A stretch of 27,111 bases of DNA, from NCBI GenBank assembly GCA_025201705.1, contig MU617009.1:1-27111 (forward strand), read 5' to 3'. Position 1 is the first letter of the stretch. Every line of letters begins with the position of its first letter. The notes below the pieces were generated by a model. It was given only the letters and a program-made list of their open reading frames with translations. It was not told the origin of the DNA and ran no database searches. Made by a program: the position numbers and the translations under genes. Positions 1-9,154 of this stretch are shown here, piece by piece. The stretch is from Dissophora ornata (Eukaryota; Mortierellomycota; Mortierellomycetes; Mortierellales; Mortierellaceae).

Positions 1-258
1 AAAAAAGGATAATAAGAAAACTGCGATTGAGAAGAACAGATGCGAATGAGATGACCAGGTGTAAAGGTAATGAATCTGAACGGAGATTGGGGAGGAGGAG
101 GAGGAGGAAGGAGTGAGCGATTTAGCTGCGTCAATGCTGTCAATTCGTCAATTCTAGCTTGACCACACGCTAGTTGCAGCTCCGCTCGCTGTCGTGCGTC
201 GTGAGACAGACCCTTCAACAGACAGGAATGCCTCGCATGGAGGAGTGGAGCCATGCAT

Positions 259-477
259 TTATTCGCCGGTACTTGGCTCGAAAGTGTCGACAGGGGCGAT
301 GATAACGGTTGGCTCGAGTAAATATCCGTCTTCGATCAACCCAAGTCCGAAACTCTCAATCATTGCTTGAGGATGCGGATGAGGCTCAAAGACATCGTCT
401 GTCTGTACAATTGGGTGCTGTTGAATGATTTGAGCGACAGGGTTGCGGGCAGGTCGTTTGTGGTTGTATGCTGTCAT
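259..477 (-). CDS. Unrecognised small protein of duplicated block, copy 1
   Basis: A 72-residue frame starting at an ATG. It is Pro/His/Gln-rich in the middle, with the motif EPHPHPQA followed by LEPTVIIAP and a terminal EPSTGE. The same order of motifs occurs in the frame at 8024-8371 (EPHQHPQA, LEPTVTIIP, SEPSNRE), which is the reason for thinking it is or was coding. The paralogue continues about 40 residues further, so this copy may be cut short by its stop codon or be one exon of a longer gene. No family is recognised and no signal peptide or membrane segment is visible. It could be a fragment of a decaying gene rather than an expressed protein. Confidence 0.35.
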   Translation of the reverse strand: MTAYNHKRPARNPVAQIIQQHPIVQTDDVFEPHPHPQAMIESFGLGLIEDGYLLEPTVIIAPVDTFEPSTGE

Positions 478-480
478 TTT

Positions 481-1574
481 GCGAGTAGAGGAGCAGATAA
501 ATGAATGGATGTTGATTGCAGGCGAATGCGCGTGTATTTATGTGGTCAAGATGGAGCTTGAATAAAGAATAGAGTGGTTAGATGGATTGAACAGCATCGA
601 GGGCGTGTTTGCATAGCACAGCTTAACCGTATTTATTTTTGGCTTCATCGAAGGTCTCACCTTATTCTTCTTAGACTGTTCCAAAAGGAAAGAGACACTG
701 CCCTGCAACCAACCAATTGCCGTATTTGGGGTGGGAACCTCCGAGAATCGCGCCCTCACTCCACCTTCCGTTGCATCTAAAGCGGTCTCCTCTCCCGCGT
801 ACAATAATTACCATGGGAATGAGGCTGTTCCAACTTGTGTGGTTATGTACATATTGAAATGAATTAGGGAATGTACCAATCTGTGGAGGATGCATTGCAG
901 GAATGTGTCTTGCAGTCTGTCTGTGCCTGGCGGTTGTGCGAATAAACACACCTTTTACCAAAAGATACTCATGTAATCGAGACAGCGGAGCATGCTATCT
1001 ACCTCTTTTTCAACGGGACCCAGTCCTGTTGTCACGCCCCATCCCTGTCGCTATCGAGGTCATTTTCCACTCCAAACTCCATAGAGAACAGTCGACAGCA
1101 ATGAGAAAAAGCCGGAAAAACGCAATAAATCACCAAAAGATATTTGTATGCGCGTGCCACAAGACGACATGGAAGTTCAGGAAGAATGTTTGAATATTTA
1201 TTATTACCTACATGGCTGACAGCAAAAAAAAAAAAAAAAACAATGGCAGTGTTCATTCCATCGACTTTTGAAAGCCATGACGATAGTAGTCTTCTTTGTC
1301 ATTGTGGAGATGGATCCTCAATTAAAACGGAATTAGGGTATGCAGAATGGAGACATTGACAATTAACATCAGGGTTTATTGAATAAACTACATTGACCAG
1401 AGATTGTCTCATTTCGGAGCCGCTGGATGGGCAGTCTTGAGGGCATTGAACGAGTGATAACTGCGAACGGATGGCCAGGCCTTTTTTTTTTTTTCTTTTC
1501 GACAATAAGAGGAAAAAGGTATTGGCAGGGGTCTCCTTCTACGTTGCTTTTGTTGTTTGTTTACATACACAGCT
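481..1574. other. Space inside block copy 1, no gene recognised
   Basis: Many short frames on both strands, none with recognisable motifs or a match in copy 2. It contains an uninterrupted run of 17 A (1224-1240) and a T-rich tract near 1482-1495. I see no convincing exon, tRNA or transposon end here. Confidence 0.5.
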
Positions 1575-1684
1575 CTCGTTGTGGCCGTACTGGAGGGCAA
1601 ACCACCACCGCTGGAGGGAGAAGCGATGAGCACAACGACCAACACCCCTGCACAGGATTTGTCTTGATCAGAATCGATGCGTAG

Positions 1685-2107
1685 CTACGCGATCAAACTG
1701 ACATCGTGGAACATAATGTCTTGCTTGCCTACGACACCATTGGTACAATGTCCGATGTTATGACTTGACAATGTGCTATAGCTCGCCCGCAGCTGTTCCG
1801 GCAGAAGAAGGGTCGCAGCATCGTCAAAAGGGGTCATGGTGTATTCCCAGCTGCTGGCACCTCCATCCAACTCCCCGATGGTAGTGGCAACGGCACTGGA
1901 ATCTTGAGCGACGTTTATTTCGGTAACGGTGGCCGTCATAGAGTAATCCTCGACGTGCTCTTGGAGGGACAATTGCTGAAGGTACTCCTCGATCAACACA
2001 AGAGCGCTGTTGGCAAGAGAGAGGGACGGTGGCGTGAAGGAACCAGTTTGAGTAGTTGCCGGCACAGGCGGGCGTGCGAATGGTTTGAATCGATGGACAC
2101 TTCGCAT
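1685..2107 (-). pseudogene. Unrecognised coding remnant of duplicated block, copy 1
   Basis: A 140-residue minus-strand frame. Recognisable steps are SLANSALVLIEEYLQQLSLQ, then TATVTEINVAQDSS, GELDGGASSWEYTMTPFDD, LLLPEQLRA and NGVVGKQDIMFHD. The paralogue at 9155-9600 encodes the same steps once two single-base indels are allowed for, so this frame was the coding one in the ancestor. In copy 1 the frame ends at a TAG (1685-1687) just after FHDVSLIA, where copy 2 continues for about 35 more residues; the matching continuation in copy 1 (about 1590-1660) is in another frame. I therefore call it a broken gene or an exon of one. The family is unknown; the content is polar with short hydrophobic patches. 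Confidence 0.45.
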
Positions 2108-2111
2108 TGCT

Positions 2112-2147
2112 GAGGGGTGCTATGGTTGAGAGGGGTGCTATGGCTGA
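2112..2147. repeat. 18-bp tandem repeat, two units
   Basis: Two adjacent copies of an 18-bp unit, GAGGGGTGCTATGGYTGA, differing at one base (2112-2129 and 2130-2147). On the minus strand it reads as a six-residue repeat with the core IAPLS. It lies just upstream (minus strand) of the 1685-2107 frame and is absent from copy 2. Confidence 0.85.
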
Positions 2148-2404
2148 GAGGTATTGCAAAGGATAGTGTACAGGAAGTTGAATGTATGCGAGTGAAAAAG
2201 ACAAAGGTGGGAATTTGAGGGGAAGATTATTTATTCCCGATAGAAAATCAAACCGATGTGCCAGTTTTGCCGCTGCCAAGATGCCTATCTACACGATGCA
2301 TCTCAGAAGCCACAACTTGGCACCTGGTGTCTATTTGCCAAAAATGTCGCGTTTGTCTCAGTCTAGGCCGTGTTTAGGTACGAGAACCAGAGTAGTGGAT
2401 GAAG

Positions 2405-2640
2405 AGATATTGAGACCCAGAAAGGTGGCGGCAGCAATCAACTCCGTGGCTTAAGGAGAGGAGTTCACTCCATACCCCCAAGGATTCATCCACCCTCTTG
2501 ACCATTGACGAGAGCGGGCAGTACTCCTGTCTCAGGCTGTGAGATAGGCTCGGAATCCTCGATGACGATAACCACGACTTGTTCCTGGAAGATCACTAGA
2601 GCACGAGGCCACTCAGACGTACCAGTGGGGGCAAGCTACA
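2405..2640 (-). pseudogene. Block remnant with VWSEL..SHG motif, copy 1
   Basis: On the minus strand the motif LGVWSELLSLSHGV matches LGVWSELVSSSHGV in copy 2 (9968-10186). Beyond SHGV copy 2 keeps a hydrophobic stretch (VAATFLSPCLCIVIHTFAL), while copy 1 needs a frame change to read IAATFLGLNISSSTTLV, so copy 1 is frameshifted. A separate open frame at 2486-2635 reads GTSEWPRALVIFQEQVVVIV and ends in NGQEGG; it may be another exon. The hydrophobic stretch could be a membrane segment. Family unknown. Confidence 0.4.
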
Positions 2641-2846
2641 CCCGAGCATAAAGTCATGGACGGCCTATCCAATTGGGTTTCGGATGGTCAACGGACCTCG
2701 TCTCGTACTGTTTTGCATTATGGGAGAGTAGAATGGATGGTGAAGTGTTGAGCTGAAAGAGGTGAAGAGTCGCGTGAAACCTTGTCCTTGTTCATGCGCA
2801 TCGAGTCAACGGGCTAGTATACTCTTTGCTATGTCTCAAGTGCGGA

Positions 2847-2966
2847 CTACATGGTGTCGTCGACGTGAGAATTGTAGCCCCTCTTGGCTGGCGGTATGAT
2901 CTCGAAAGAGTCTGATACAGATATGTTGCACACACTATCTTTTTCCAATGGAGTATGCTTGCTGGT
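2847..2966 (-). CDS. Possible 3' terminal exon of an unknown gene
   Basis: After a possible acceptor (TACTGTATAG, ending at 2967) a 39-residue frame runs to a TAG at 2849-2847. It contains SDSFEIIPPAKRGYNSHVDD and ends in TM. The composition looks coding, but no upstream exon was linked and no family recognised. It may belong to the decayed block or to an independent gene fragment. The rest of 2640-3060 holds nothing I can name. Confidence 0.2.
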   Translation of the reverse strand, partial: TSKHTPLEKDSVCNISVSDSFEIIPPAKRGYNSHVDDTM

Positions 2967-3060
2967 CTATACAGTAACTCCACCGGCCAGAGCAGTTTTT
3001 ATTTCCAATACCCCCATGTAAAATGGCCAGGAGACTAAAACGACAACACGCTCCTTCCTG

Positions 3061-3166
3061 CCAAAATCGCCACCGATTTTGGGGGGCCAATTTTGAACTG
3101 TGTGTCTGTGCTGGGGCGATCTGTGCTCGCGATTTTGTAAAACCGTCTGTCAAAATCGCAAAATCG
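3061..3166. promoter_or_regulatory. Cluster of five CAAAATCG/CGATTTTG octamers
   Basis: Five copies of one octamer, read on either strand, lie within 106 bases: 3062-3069, 3074-3081, 3130-3137, 3151-3158 and 3159-3166. They form two perfect inverted repeats with 9-bp arms (CCAAAATCG/CGATTTTGG with a 4-base spacer, and GCGATTTTG/CAAAATCGC with a 13-base spacer). A polypyrimidine tract (about 3178-3220) and the start codon of the Myb/SANT-like gene at 3284 follow. I saw no CAAAATCG octamer elsewhere in the window. The arrangement suggests binding sites for a dimeric or repeated DNA-binding protein. Confidence 0.55.
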
Positions 3167-3283
3167 TTGAATTTTGCTATTTTTTTCTTTTTTTTTCTTT
3201 TTCTTTCTTTCTTTTTTTGTTCATCATTCCCCTGACATATTCCCACACCTATTTTACAACCGCACGCCTCGGAGACTACCACC

Positions 3284-5050
3284 ATGAATCAAGGCCGAAA
3301 CGACTTAAGCGACAGCACCACTGATAACCACCAGTTCCAAGAAGATATTGTACCTCCGATACCTCACCAACATTTGGGGAGCTTTGGTCTGTTATCACAT
3401 GACCAGACGCAACGCCTGTCAGATTCTGAGCCAGAGTTGCTCTCTCACAGCAATGGTGGGCCGCGCTCATCGATGTTTGCTCGACAGTTCCCAACACAGA
3501 CACTACAGAGCGACTTCTTTCCGGGAATGGCAAATCTTATTAGCCAACAGCAACCGCCGTTGATGCAACAACAACATCAACGTCCGTTATCAACGCCAGG
3601 ACCTTGGTTTCGCGAGAATCCGGTAACTATCTCTCAAACTCGTCGCGGCATGCTATCCCTATATCAACCAGACTTACCGGTTTTCTCAACTTTGTAGAAC
3701 GGAATGCAGAACTTACCGTCCTCTACAGCTGGCCAGGTTGCGTTAGTCAGTCGACCGCCGTTTGATATGTTGCCGGCTGTCGATGCATTGGGGAATGCTG
3801 CTTCGACAGCGACAGGTTCGGTTCCGTTTTCGCCGCCGCCTACCCCTTCGCTTACTCGCCCATCCGTAAAGGCCTCTCGCAAACGAAGGCTAACGGATTC
3901 GGATGCCACCAAATTCGTTCCGAAGGCGAAACATGTCTACACCCCCGAGCAGGATAGATTTCTTGCTAGCAAGCTTTCAACTCCTCGGATAAATGAGATC
4001 TTGCAAGGTGTGAGTGACAGGAATCAGCCATATCCACCGAAGTCAAAGGTCCATGAGGAGATTGCTGTCGAATTCAATTCAAAGTTCGAGACTGCCCTTG
4101 ACGCAGCCCAAATCAAGAACAAGGTTGCAAATATGCGCAAGATTTGGAAAGAAACGAGCAAGATGATTGATCCCACTGAAGACAACGGCCTGAACTACGA
4201 AATGTCGGACAAGGTCCTGAAAAAATGCTCATTTTACTACATCTTGGAACCGATTTTGTCAGTATCCCAGTCTCCAGTCCCAAGAAGACATATCGATAGC
4301 TCAGCCAAGCTGACGGACGATGACGACGATGATGACGATGATATGGACGAAATAAGAAATGAAGAACCGTGTTCTTTCTTTGACATGTGGATGACGCCGC
4401 CGCAAGCAGAATATGAACGAGAACCCAAAACAAGAAGAGTAACGTCTCAGACACGACTCGGCGACCCTATTGATGCTAACAAGTTGTCGGAGGTTTCTAT
4501 TATCGAGCAAGAGAACACAAAGCGAATGCTTGCGGAACTCACTCACAACAAAGAGGTCCGAATCGAAAAGGAAACCACTAAGCGCGAGGAGCAACGTGAA
4601 ACAACAAAACGAGAAAAGCTGCGTTTAGAGTACAAAACCGAAAAAATAGGAATGACTACAAAGATCCCAACACAGCTTAGCGATCCTGTGGAGGGTTCTC
4701 TGGGTGCGGACGAGTCGAAAGTGTCTAGCATCGAACAAGAGGTGACAAAGCGAATACTTGCAAAACTCAGCCATAGAAAGGAAGTTCGGATTGAAAAGGA
4801 GACGACAAAACGCGAGGAGCGTCGGGAAGAAACGAAACGTGAGCAGCTACGTTTGGAGCACGAGAGGGAGATATCAAAACGACTGGAGCTCGAACTGCAA
4901 CTTCAACAATCCAAGTATGAGCACCCGAGAATGGAGATGGAAAGGAGCCAGCAAAGCAATACGACATTATCCTTGTATTCAAGGAGAGCGGGTCAACAAA
5001 CCGACATGACACCAGTTACCGATGGCATGGAAGGACTATCAGCCCAATAA
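3284..5050 (+). CDS. Myb/SANT-like DNA-binding coiled-coil protein
   Basis: Two exons, 3284-3622 and 3698-5050, joined across a 75-nt in-frame intron (GTAACT donor, TTCTCAAC branch-like site, TTTGTAG acceptor), give 563 residues. The intron's last bases are an in-frame TAG, so unspliced mRNA would stop there. The start has a good context (CACCATGA). The N-terminus is Gln/Pro/Ser-rich. A Myb/SANT-like domain lies near residues 190-275 (KHVYTPEQDRFLASKL through KNKVANMRKIWKET); the first conserved aromatic is Tyr rather than Trp. Then come a run of nine Asp and a charged coiled coil made of a 76-residue tandem duplication (offset 228 nt; EKETTKREE in both units). Such proteins often partner PIF/Harbinger transposases, and a dead one lies at 11.7-12.1 kb. 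Role inferred as a nuclear DNA-binding protein, of transposon or host origin. Confidence 0.75.
4492..4868 (+). repeat. 228-nt internal tandem duplication in the Myb-like gene
   Basis: Two diverged copies, about 4492-4640 and 4720-4868, are offset by exactly 228 nt (76 codons). Both encode an EQE-TKR-LA-L segment followed by KEVRIEKETTKREE and then R-ETKRE-LRLE. The reading frame is kept, so the duplication lengthened the coiled coil. Confidence 0.8.
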
Positions 5051-5524
5051 GCATCAGAAAAAAAGAGAAGAAAAAGCAATGCGCAACAACAAAGCGTGGC
5101 AACAGAAACGGGTGGCAAAAAAACCAAACGAACGTCAAAAAAAAAGGGGGGGGGGGACAAGGAGCGTGACAGCCAGCCTATCGTAGCATCGTGTCATCTT
5201 GTAAATGATAACGCCAAATGGACGCCAAATATCAAAAAGCAAATGGCCGCTGTGAATTGTCGCATCAATGCTCTAAACTACTGTAGTGCCCGAATCGGCT
5301 TAGTGGTCTGATAATAAATAATGGTGTTGGATATCAATATTGATAATGCTAAGGATCTCTGCTTCGACGTATCGTCTCTCTTGATCTGTATTTAAAAGCC
5401 GTTGATCCCTCCCTGGGCCGCATAGGTCTGGCTGTTGGTGCAGATTAGCTGGCACGCCTGAGGAAATCTAAGACTCAGGACCGGTCCTTTGAGCGATCAA
5501 AAATGCATATTATTCGACCATATT
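5051..5524. other. 3' region of Myb-like gene and spacer
   Basis: Contains an A8-10/G10 homopolymer junction near 5139-5157 and AATAAATAATG-type polyadenylation-like sequence near 5312-5322, suitable as the 3' end of the upstream gene. No further gene is recognised. Confidence 0.4.
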
Positions 5525-5806
5525 CTTATTTGTTTCTGCCTGTGGGAAAGACAGTGTGACTTAGGATGAGATCGACAAGGAACGGTATCCAAAAAGGGGT
5601 GATGCGACTAGTTTGAACTTGCTGGTCTGCAGTGTCTTTTCCCAGCACTTGACAGACAACGGCGATATTTCCAGAGCCGACGACATCCTGGCTAAAAACA
5701 AGCTTGGCGTCGAGAAGGGCATTAAATCTTCTCCATGGACACTTCGCACTGGTGTAATATTCGTGACATCCTACGATACCACGGTTCGGGTGTGTCGATA
5801 AGCTCT
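5525..5806 (-). CDS. Unrecognised open frame, possible exon
   Basis: A minus-strand frame open for about 90 codons without an internal ATG, so it can only be an internal or 3' exon, or a remnant. It reads well as protein: RFNALLDAKLVFSQDVVGSG, then NIAVVCQVLGKD, then TPFWIPFLVDLI near the end. The alternating hydrophobic pattern suggests a beta-rich fold. It follows the frame at 5852-6127 on the same strand and may be the next exon of the same gene. No family assigned with confidence. Confidence 0.35.
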
Positions 5807-5851
5807 CGTATTAAATGAGCCCAAGTCGATCGCTAGGATCAATCTGGCATC

Positions 5852-6127
5852 TTAAGGCCTCTTCACTCCTTCGCTTTCATTCATCAAACGGAGAATCACC
5901 TTGATCTCATAGTCATAGGTGGCAGTCTGGACCTTCCGTAGGCCCCACTTCTTCTTGATGGACCACGTGTCATCGTGGAACTTGGACAGCTTGTACCTCA
6001 CGGTCGACACCGTTAAGTCCTCGCCTTGTAGTGGCGACCGCTTACATGCGAGATGCGCGTCCATTGTGTTTCGCGTCATGGGTGGGATCCGGAACCTCAG
6101 AGTGTCTATACTGGGTTTAGCCTTCAT
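5852..6127 (-). CDS. Unrecognised protein or exon, possibly beta-sandwich
   Basis: A 91-residue frame starting at an ATG. The sequence alternates hydrophobic and polar residues (TLRFRIPPMTRNTMDAHLAC, TVSTVRYKLSKFHDDTW, KKKWGLRKVQTATYDYEIKV), as in arrestin-like or other beta-sandwich domains. That resemblance is only in pattern; I cannot name a family. It lies between an acidic coding-like region upstream (6194-7377) and another open frame downstream (5525-5806), all minus strand, so the three may be parts of one old multi-exon gene. The upstream stop codons and lack of clear donor sites favour decay. Confidence 0.4.
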   Translation of the reverse strand: MKAKPSIDTLRFRIPPMTRNTMDAHLACKRSPLQGEDLTVSTVRYKLSKFHDDTWSIKKKWGLRKVQTATYDYEIKVILRLMNESEGVKRP

Positions 6128-6193
6128 ATTTAATAGCCACTAGAACTTGATGTATGGATGATAAAGAGAGGATCGACGGACCGTGACTAATGT

Positions 6194-7377
6194 TCAAACC
6201 CGAGTGCCAGGGTCCAACTTGGCCGCCGTCATCGTGTTGACCTCTCCGAGACCCACGCCAACAACGATGGTGTTATCGATAGGAGGACATTCTGTTGGGT
6301 TGCTGTACATCATCCCCATGTTCTGCAACAGGTAAGCCCCCCCCCCCTTTTTTTTTTCCAGTTGAGAGCGTCGTCGAAGTCGGTCTTTTGGATTTCCTCC
6401 ATGTCCGCTTCGTTGTCTGCACTGTCGTCAGAGTTGTTGTCAGATGTATGCCCTTTGCAGCCAACGCGATGTCAGCTTCGGGAATGCTCCTGCTGTGAAA
6501 GTAGGGTCATCAATAGCTACCGAGCTGCGAAGAGGCGAAAGGTACGCCAACCTCCGCCGCCTTTGCCGTGGCTTCCGTTGCGCCCTCCTTTGGACTTTCT
6601 TTGTCGGATTTAATCTCCATACCTATGTCTGCATCCTCTGGGCTTCTCTTCTCTGCCTCTGTGCTTATGTCTGCCTTTTGGACTTATCTACTATACTCCC
6701 GCGGTTGTGTCCTCCTGTTCAGGACTTCTTCATCTACTTTGGTCCCCATTGGCGCACCATCTTTTAGGCCCTCCTCTGTTGCCTCGGTCTCAGCACTTAT
6801 GGCACCACCTGGCCATACCTCAGCCTTAGCAGTAGCCGTCCCCACGGCCGTCCAGACTGCTGATCCCTCGCTCATGCTTCCTGAAATTGGTTCGATATCT
6901 ACCTCCACTGGATCGACTGACGCTATGCAGAGGTATTAGGAGTCACTCGTCAACATTCATTGGGCCCGTCTCTTATGCTTCTGTGTCTACGACATCCTCT
7001 TCAGAAATTTCTTCGTCAATCGCCCCGTTTATAGCTGCGTCGTCCCTTATTTCTGAATTTGTGTTTGCCTCTACCTACGAGACTACGTCTACATCTGCAT
7101 TCGCTTCATTGTCTGTTTCGCAAACCCACCTCAAGAGAAGCGAGGCTACCGTCAGTTTATCTCCAGTAATAGGTTCAGGGCCAGAGTCTACAGTGAGAAG
7201 AAGGAGCAGTGACACACGACAGCACCGCCTGAACCTTGAAAGAAAAAGCGGGAATGAAAATAGAAGAAAAAGAACAGGAAGAAGAAACGCTAGGCCTCGA
7301 AAGGAAATAGCAAGCCGGGTGATGACAATTATAGAGCTGGGCGAGGCAAAGTCCTCAATCAGAGTTTTATCTCGCAA
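6194..7377 (-). pseudogene. Degenerate acidic coding-like region
   Basis: Read on the minus strand, successive frames give a coherent acidic, disordered-type sequence: VCETDNEANADVDVVS, a stop, then NGAIDEEISEEDVVDTEA, then MEVDIEPISGSMSEGSAVW, then KADISTEAEKRSPEDADIGM, then DNNSDDSADNEADMEEIQ ending in DFDDALNWK, and finally PIDNTIVVGVGLGEVNT before a TGA at 6196-6194. Each step is broken from the next by a stop or a frame change. The homopolymer C11/T9 at about 6338-6359 also interrupts it. The complementary plus-strand frames are Ser/Thr/Ala-rich shadows. The likely reading is a dead gene with a long acidic linker; a heavily spliced live gene is possible. Function unknown. Confidence 0.35.
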
Positions 7378-7565
7378 TTGAAGAAGAGGATAAGAGCGAA
7401 CTGTCAGGCGGTCGTCTAAGGTCTGGTATTTAGGATCAGGAGGCTGACAGCTTGTGTGTTTTTATTGGAGGCGTTGGGTCTCAAGATTGTGTGTTGTGAC
7501 GAGTAGCGTACTTTGTAGCGGCGCTGCACGTGTGGACAGGGTCACTCTAGCCAGCAGAGGGACCG

Positions 7566-7874
7566 ATGTCACAATGCCTCTCACAATATGGCACAGGCAA
7601 TGCACCGCCAAGCGACATTTTTGCAATGGCCGAAGAGATTGGATCGTCATCACCCCGACAATCAGGAACAGCATCTGTGATCAAAAAGAAGCACTCTGTG
7701 GAACAGCGCCTATTGAAAATAACAAGCGACTTTCTCACTCAAAGAGCAGTCAGAAATTTTGGGCTTTCGGAGTTTAGCGCCTCCTGTTTTATTGCACAAA
7801 ATAATTCGATTGCTGCGCTCTACATAGTCTACTTGGAATTGCTTAAAAAAGTTAAAGGGGAGCAGCAAGCATGA
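7566..7874 (+). CDS. Hypothetical 102-residue protein
   Basis: An ATG-started frame with plausible coding composition. The first half is polar; the second half (KHSVEQRLLKITSDFLTQRA, then NFGLSEFSASCFIAQNN and IAALYIVYLELLKKVKGEQQ) looks alpha-helical. The stop falls about 20 bases before the minisatellite that marks the left end of duplicated block copy 2, so the block may have inserted next to or into its 3' end. An in-frame stop shortly upstream fixes the ATG unless there is a 5' intron. No family recognised; it could be the last exon of a longer gene. Confidence 0.35.
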   Translation: MSQCLSQYGTGNAPPSDIFAMAEEIGSSSPRQSGTASVIKKKHSVEQRLLKITSDFLTQRAVRNFGLSEFSASCFIAQNNSIAALYIVYLELLKKVKGEQQA

Positions 7875-7896
7875 TTCCAAAAAAGCGGAAGGTTGC

Positions 7897-7934
7897 GAAT
7901 GAGATGAACAGATGTGAATGAGATGAACAGATGT
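7897..7934. repeat. 19-bp tandem repeat at left end of block copy 2
   Basis: Two perfect units of GAATGAGATGAACAGATGT (7897-7915, 7916-7934) followed by a decaying third unit. A single related unit is present near 36-60 in block copy 1, so the motif belongs to the duplicated block. Confidence 0.85.
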
Positions 7935-8023
7935 GAATGACGTGAATTATGTGAGTGGGATGAAAAGTTGTGAATGTGGGTAATGCAGGCGAGTAATGAT
8001 TTCGCCAACATTGATGGTCAGTT

Positions 8024-8371
8024 TTACTCTGCCGTTGCCTGCTTGTGGCTCTGTTCGTTGTCTCGCTTTGGAAAACAGACCGTGCGGCGCAGAGCCGTTA
8101 CTGCAGCAGACAGTAATGCCTTGCACGAAGAGGGAGGAGGGCCTTGCGCCCACTCGCGGTTGCTTGGCTCGGAAGTGTTAATGGGAATGATGGTGACGGT
8201 TGGCTCGAGAAAGTGTTGGTCCTCGATCGGCTCAAGTTCGATCACCGCTTGGGGATGCTGATGTGGCTCAGGGACGATGACAAGCGGGTTTGGCTGCACA
8301 AATGGGTCTTGTTGAGCTACTTGAGCCATTGGGTTCTGAAGGAGTCTTGGGAAGTTGAATGCCCTCATCAT
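8024..8371 (-). CDS. Unrecognised small protein of duplicated block, copy 2
   Basis: From the double ATG at 8371-8366 the frame gives 115 residues; it is also open upstream to 8650, so the start is uncertain. It carries NPMAQVAQQDPF, EPHQHPQAVIELEP, HFLEPTVTIIPINTSEP and NREWAQGPPPSSC, which parallel the 259-477 frame in copy 1. The C-terminal 40 residues include a Cys/Arg-containing tail that copy 1 lacks in frame. It is Pro/Gln-rich without signal peptide or membrane segment. No family recognised. It is the least damaged part of the block and could still be expressed. Confidence 0.35.
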   Translation of the reverse strand: MMRAFNFPRLLQNPMAQVAQQDPFVQPNPLVIVPEPHQHPQAVIELEPIEDQHFLEPTVTIIPINTSEPSNREWAQGPPPSSCKALLSAAVTALRRTVCFPKRDNEQSHKQATAE

Positions 8372-8650
8372 CTTGTAGTTTAGCTGATCGCGAGAGTGAG
8401 TGTATCCGTGGGTGTTGGTGTTTGTGAATGGGAGAGCAAGTCTGAAGGTGAATAAAGAACGTTCGCATACAAAATTGGGCTCGATTATTTTATTCGCAAA
8501 GGGATTCACATTACTTGTGATGCAATAAAGTTGAGGCATGTCACAAGTTCGCCTCGTTGTTCGATCTTGGAATCGACTTTTGTCGGCCAAAAGAGCGTTT
8601 ATTGAGGAAGTCATTGAGAGTGCGGTTACCTGACTACCGTACTGTGACAA

Positions 8651-9154
8651 AATAGCCGTGGTTGCATCCGCGGCTGTTTTCTTTCAATGGGGAAATATCA
8701 ATTGCTGCTTGTAGTAGTTCATAAATAGGCCATGGTGTGACCCTTCTCGACAAACATGACCAAAATTGATAACCTTTTTGTGTTTTGATGCGCACGCAGT
8801 TGGAAACAGACGAAAGACAGGAAAATGGCGAGGTGGTGAGCATAGCCAAACCGTTGCTGGAGTGTAAAGTCCGCATATTCTTGGCGTTCGTCAGCTGTGG
8901 GGTGCGCTTCGCCCTGGGTAATCACATAATGGGCTTTCCAGATTTCTGAAAATGGGTCAAACTTTGTTCTCAACCAAGGACTCGTGGGCCCCAATGGAAA
9001 CAATAACGCCATACAAAATACTGTATTCTATTTTTTGATATTGCACTCAAGGTATGCGACCAGACGGTGCCTCTACAGGGATAGTTCTTGATGTCAAATA
9101 AGCTGCGAGCGGATGTGCGAGTTTTTTTTTCGGTTAATTTTCTTTGTGTTACTT
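8651..9154. other. Space inside block copy 2, no gene recognised
   Basis: Short unrelated frames only; no match to copy 1 seen, and no RNA gene or transposon end recognised. Confidence 0.4.

Larger units (their letters stand above)
1..2525 (-). repeat. Duplicated block, copy 1 (left end outside window)
   Basis: This stretch matches 7.89-10.14 kb in the same order and orientation. Matching pieces seen by eye are about 38-60 with 7890-7915, 180-480 with 8040-8385, 1575-2035 with 9163-9600, and 2405-2520 with 10015-10135. The best-matched piece is 1685-2035, which is mostly substitutions plus single-base indels. Between pieces the copies differ in length and content. Because similarity is strongest where minus-strand frames are open, the block seems to descend from protein-coding sequence on the minus strand. 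No terminal repeats or transposase were seen, so the duplication mechanism is unknown. Homology already begins near base 38, so the block probably continues left of the window. Confidence 0.7.

Noticed and set aside
6295..7381. Long Ser/Thr/Ala-rich plus-strand frames
   Set aside because: They are complements of acidic minus-strand frames, change frame repeatedly, and have no recognisable domain; the minus-strand reading is more protein-like.
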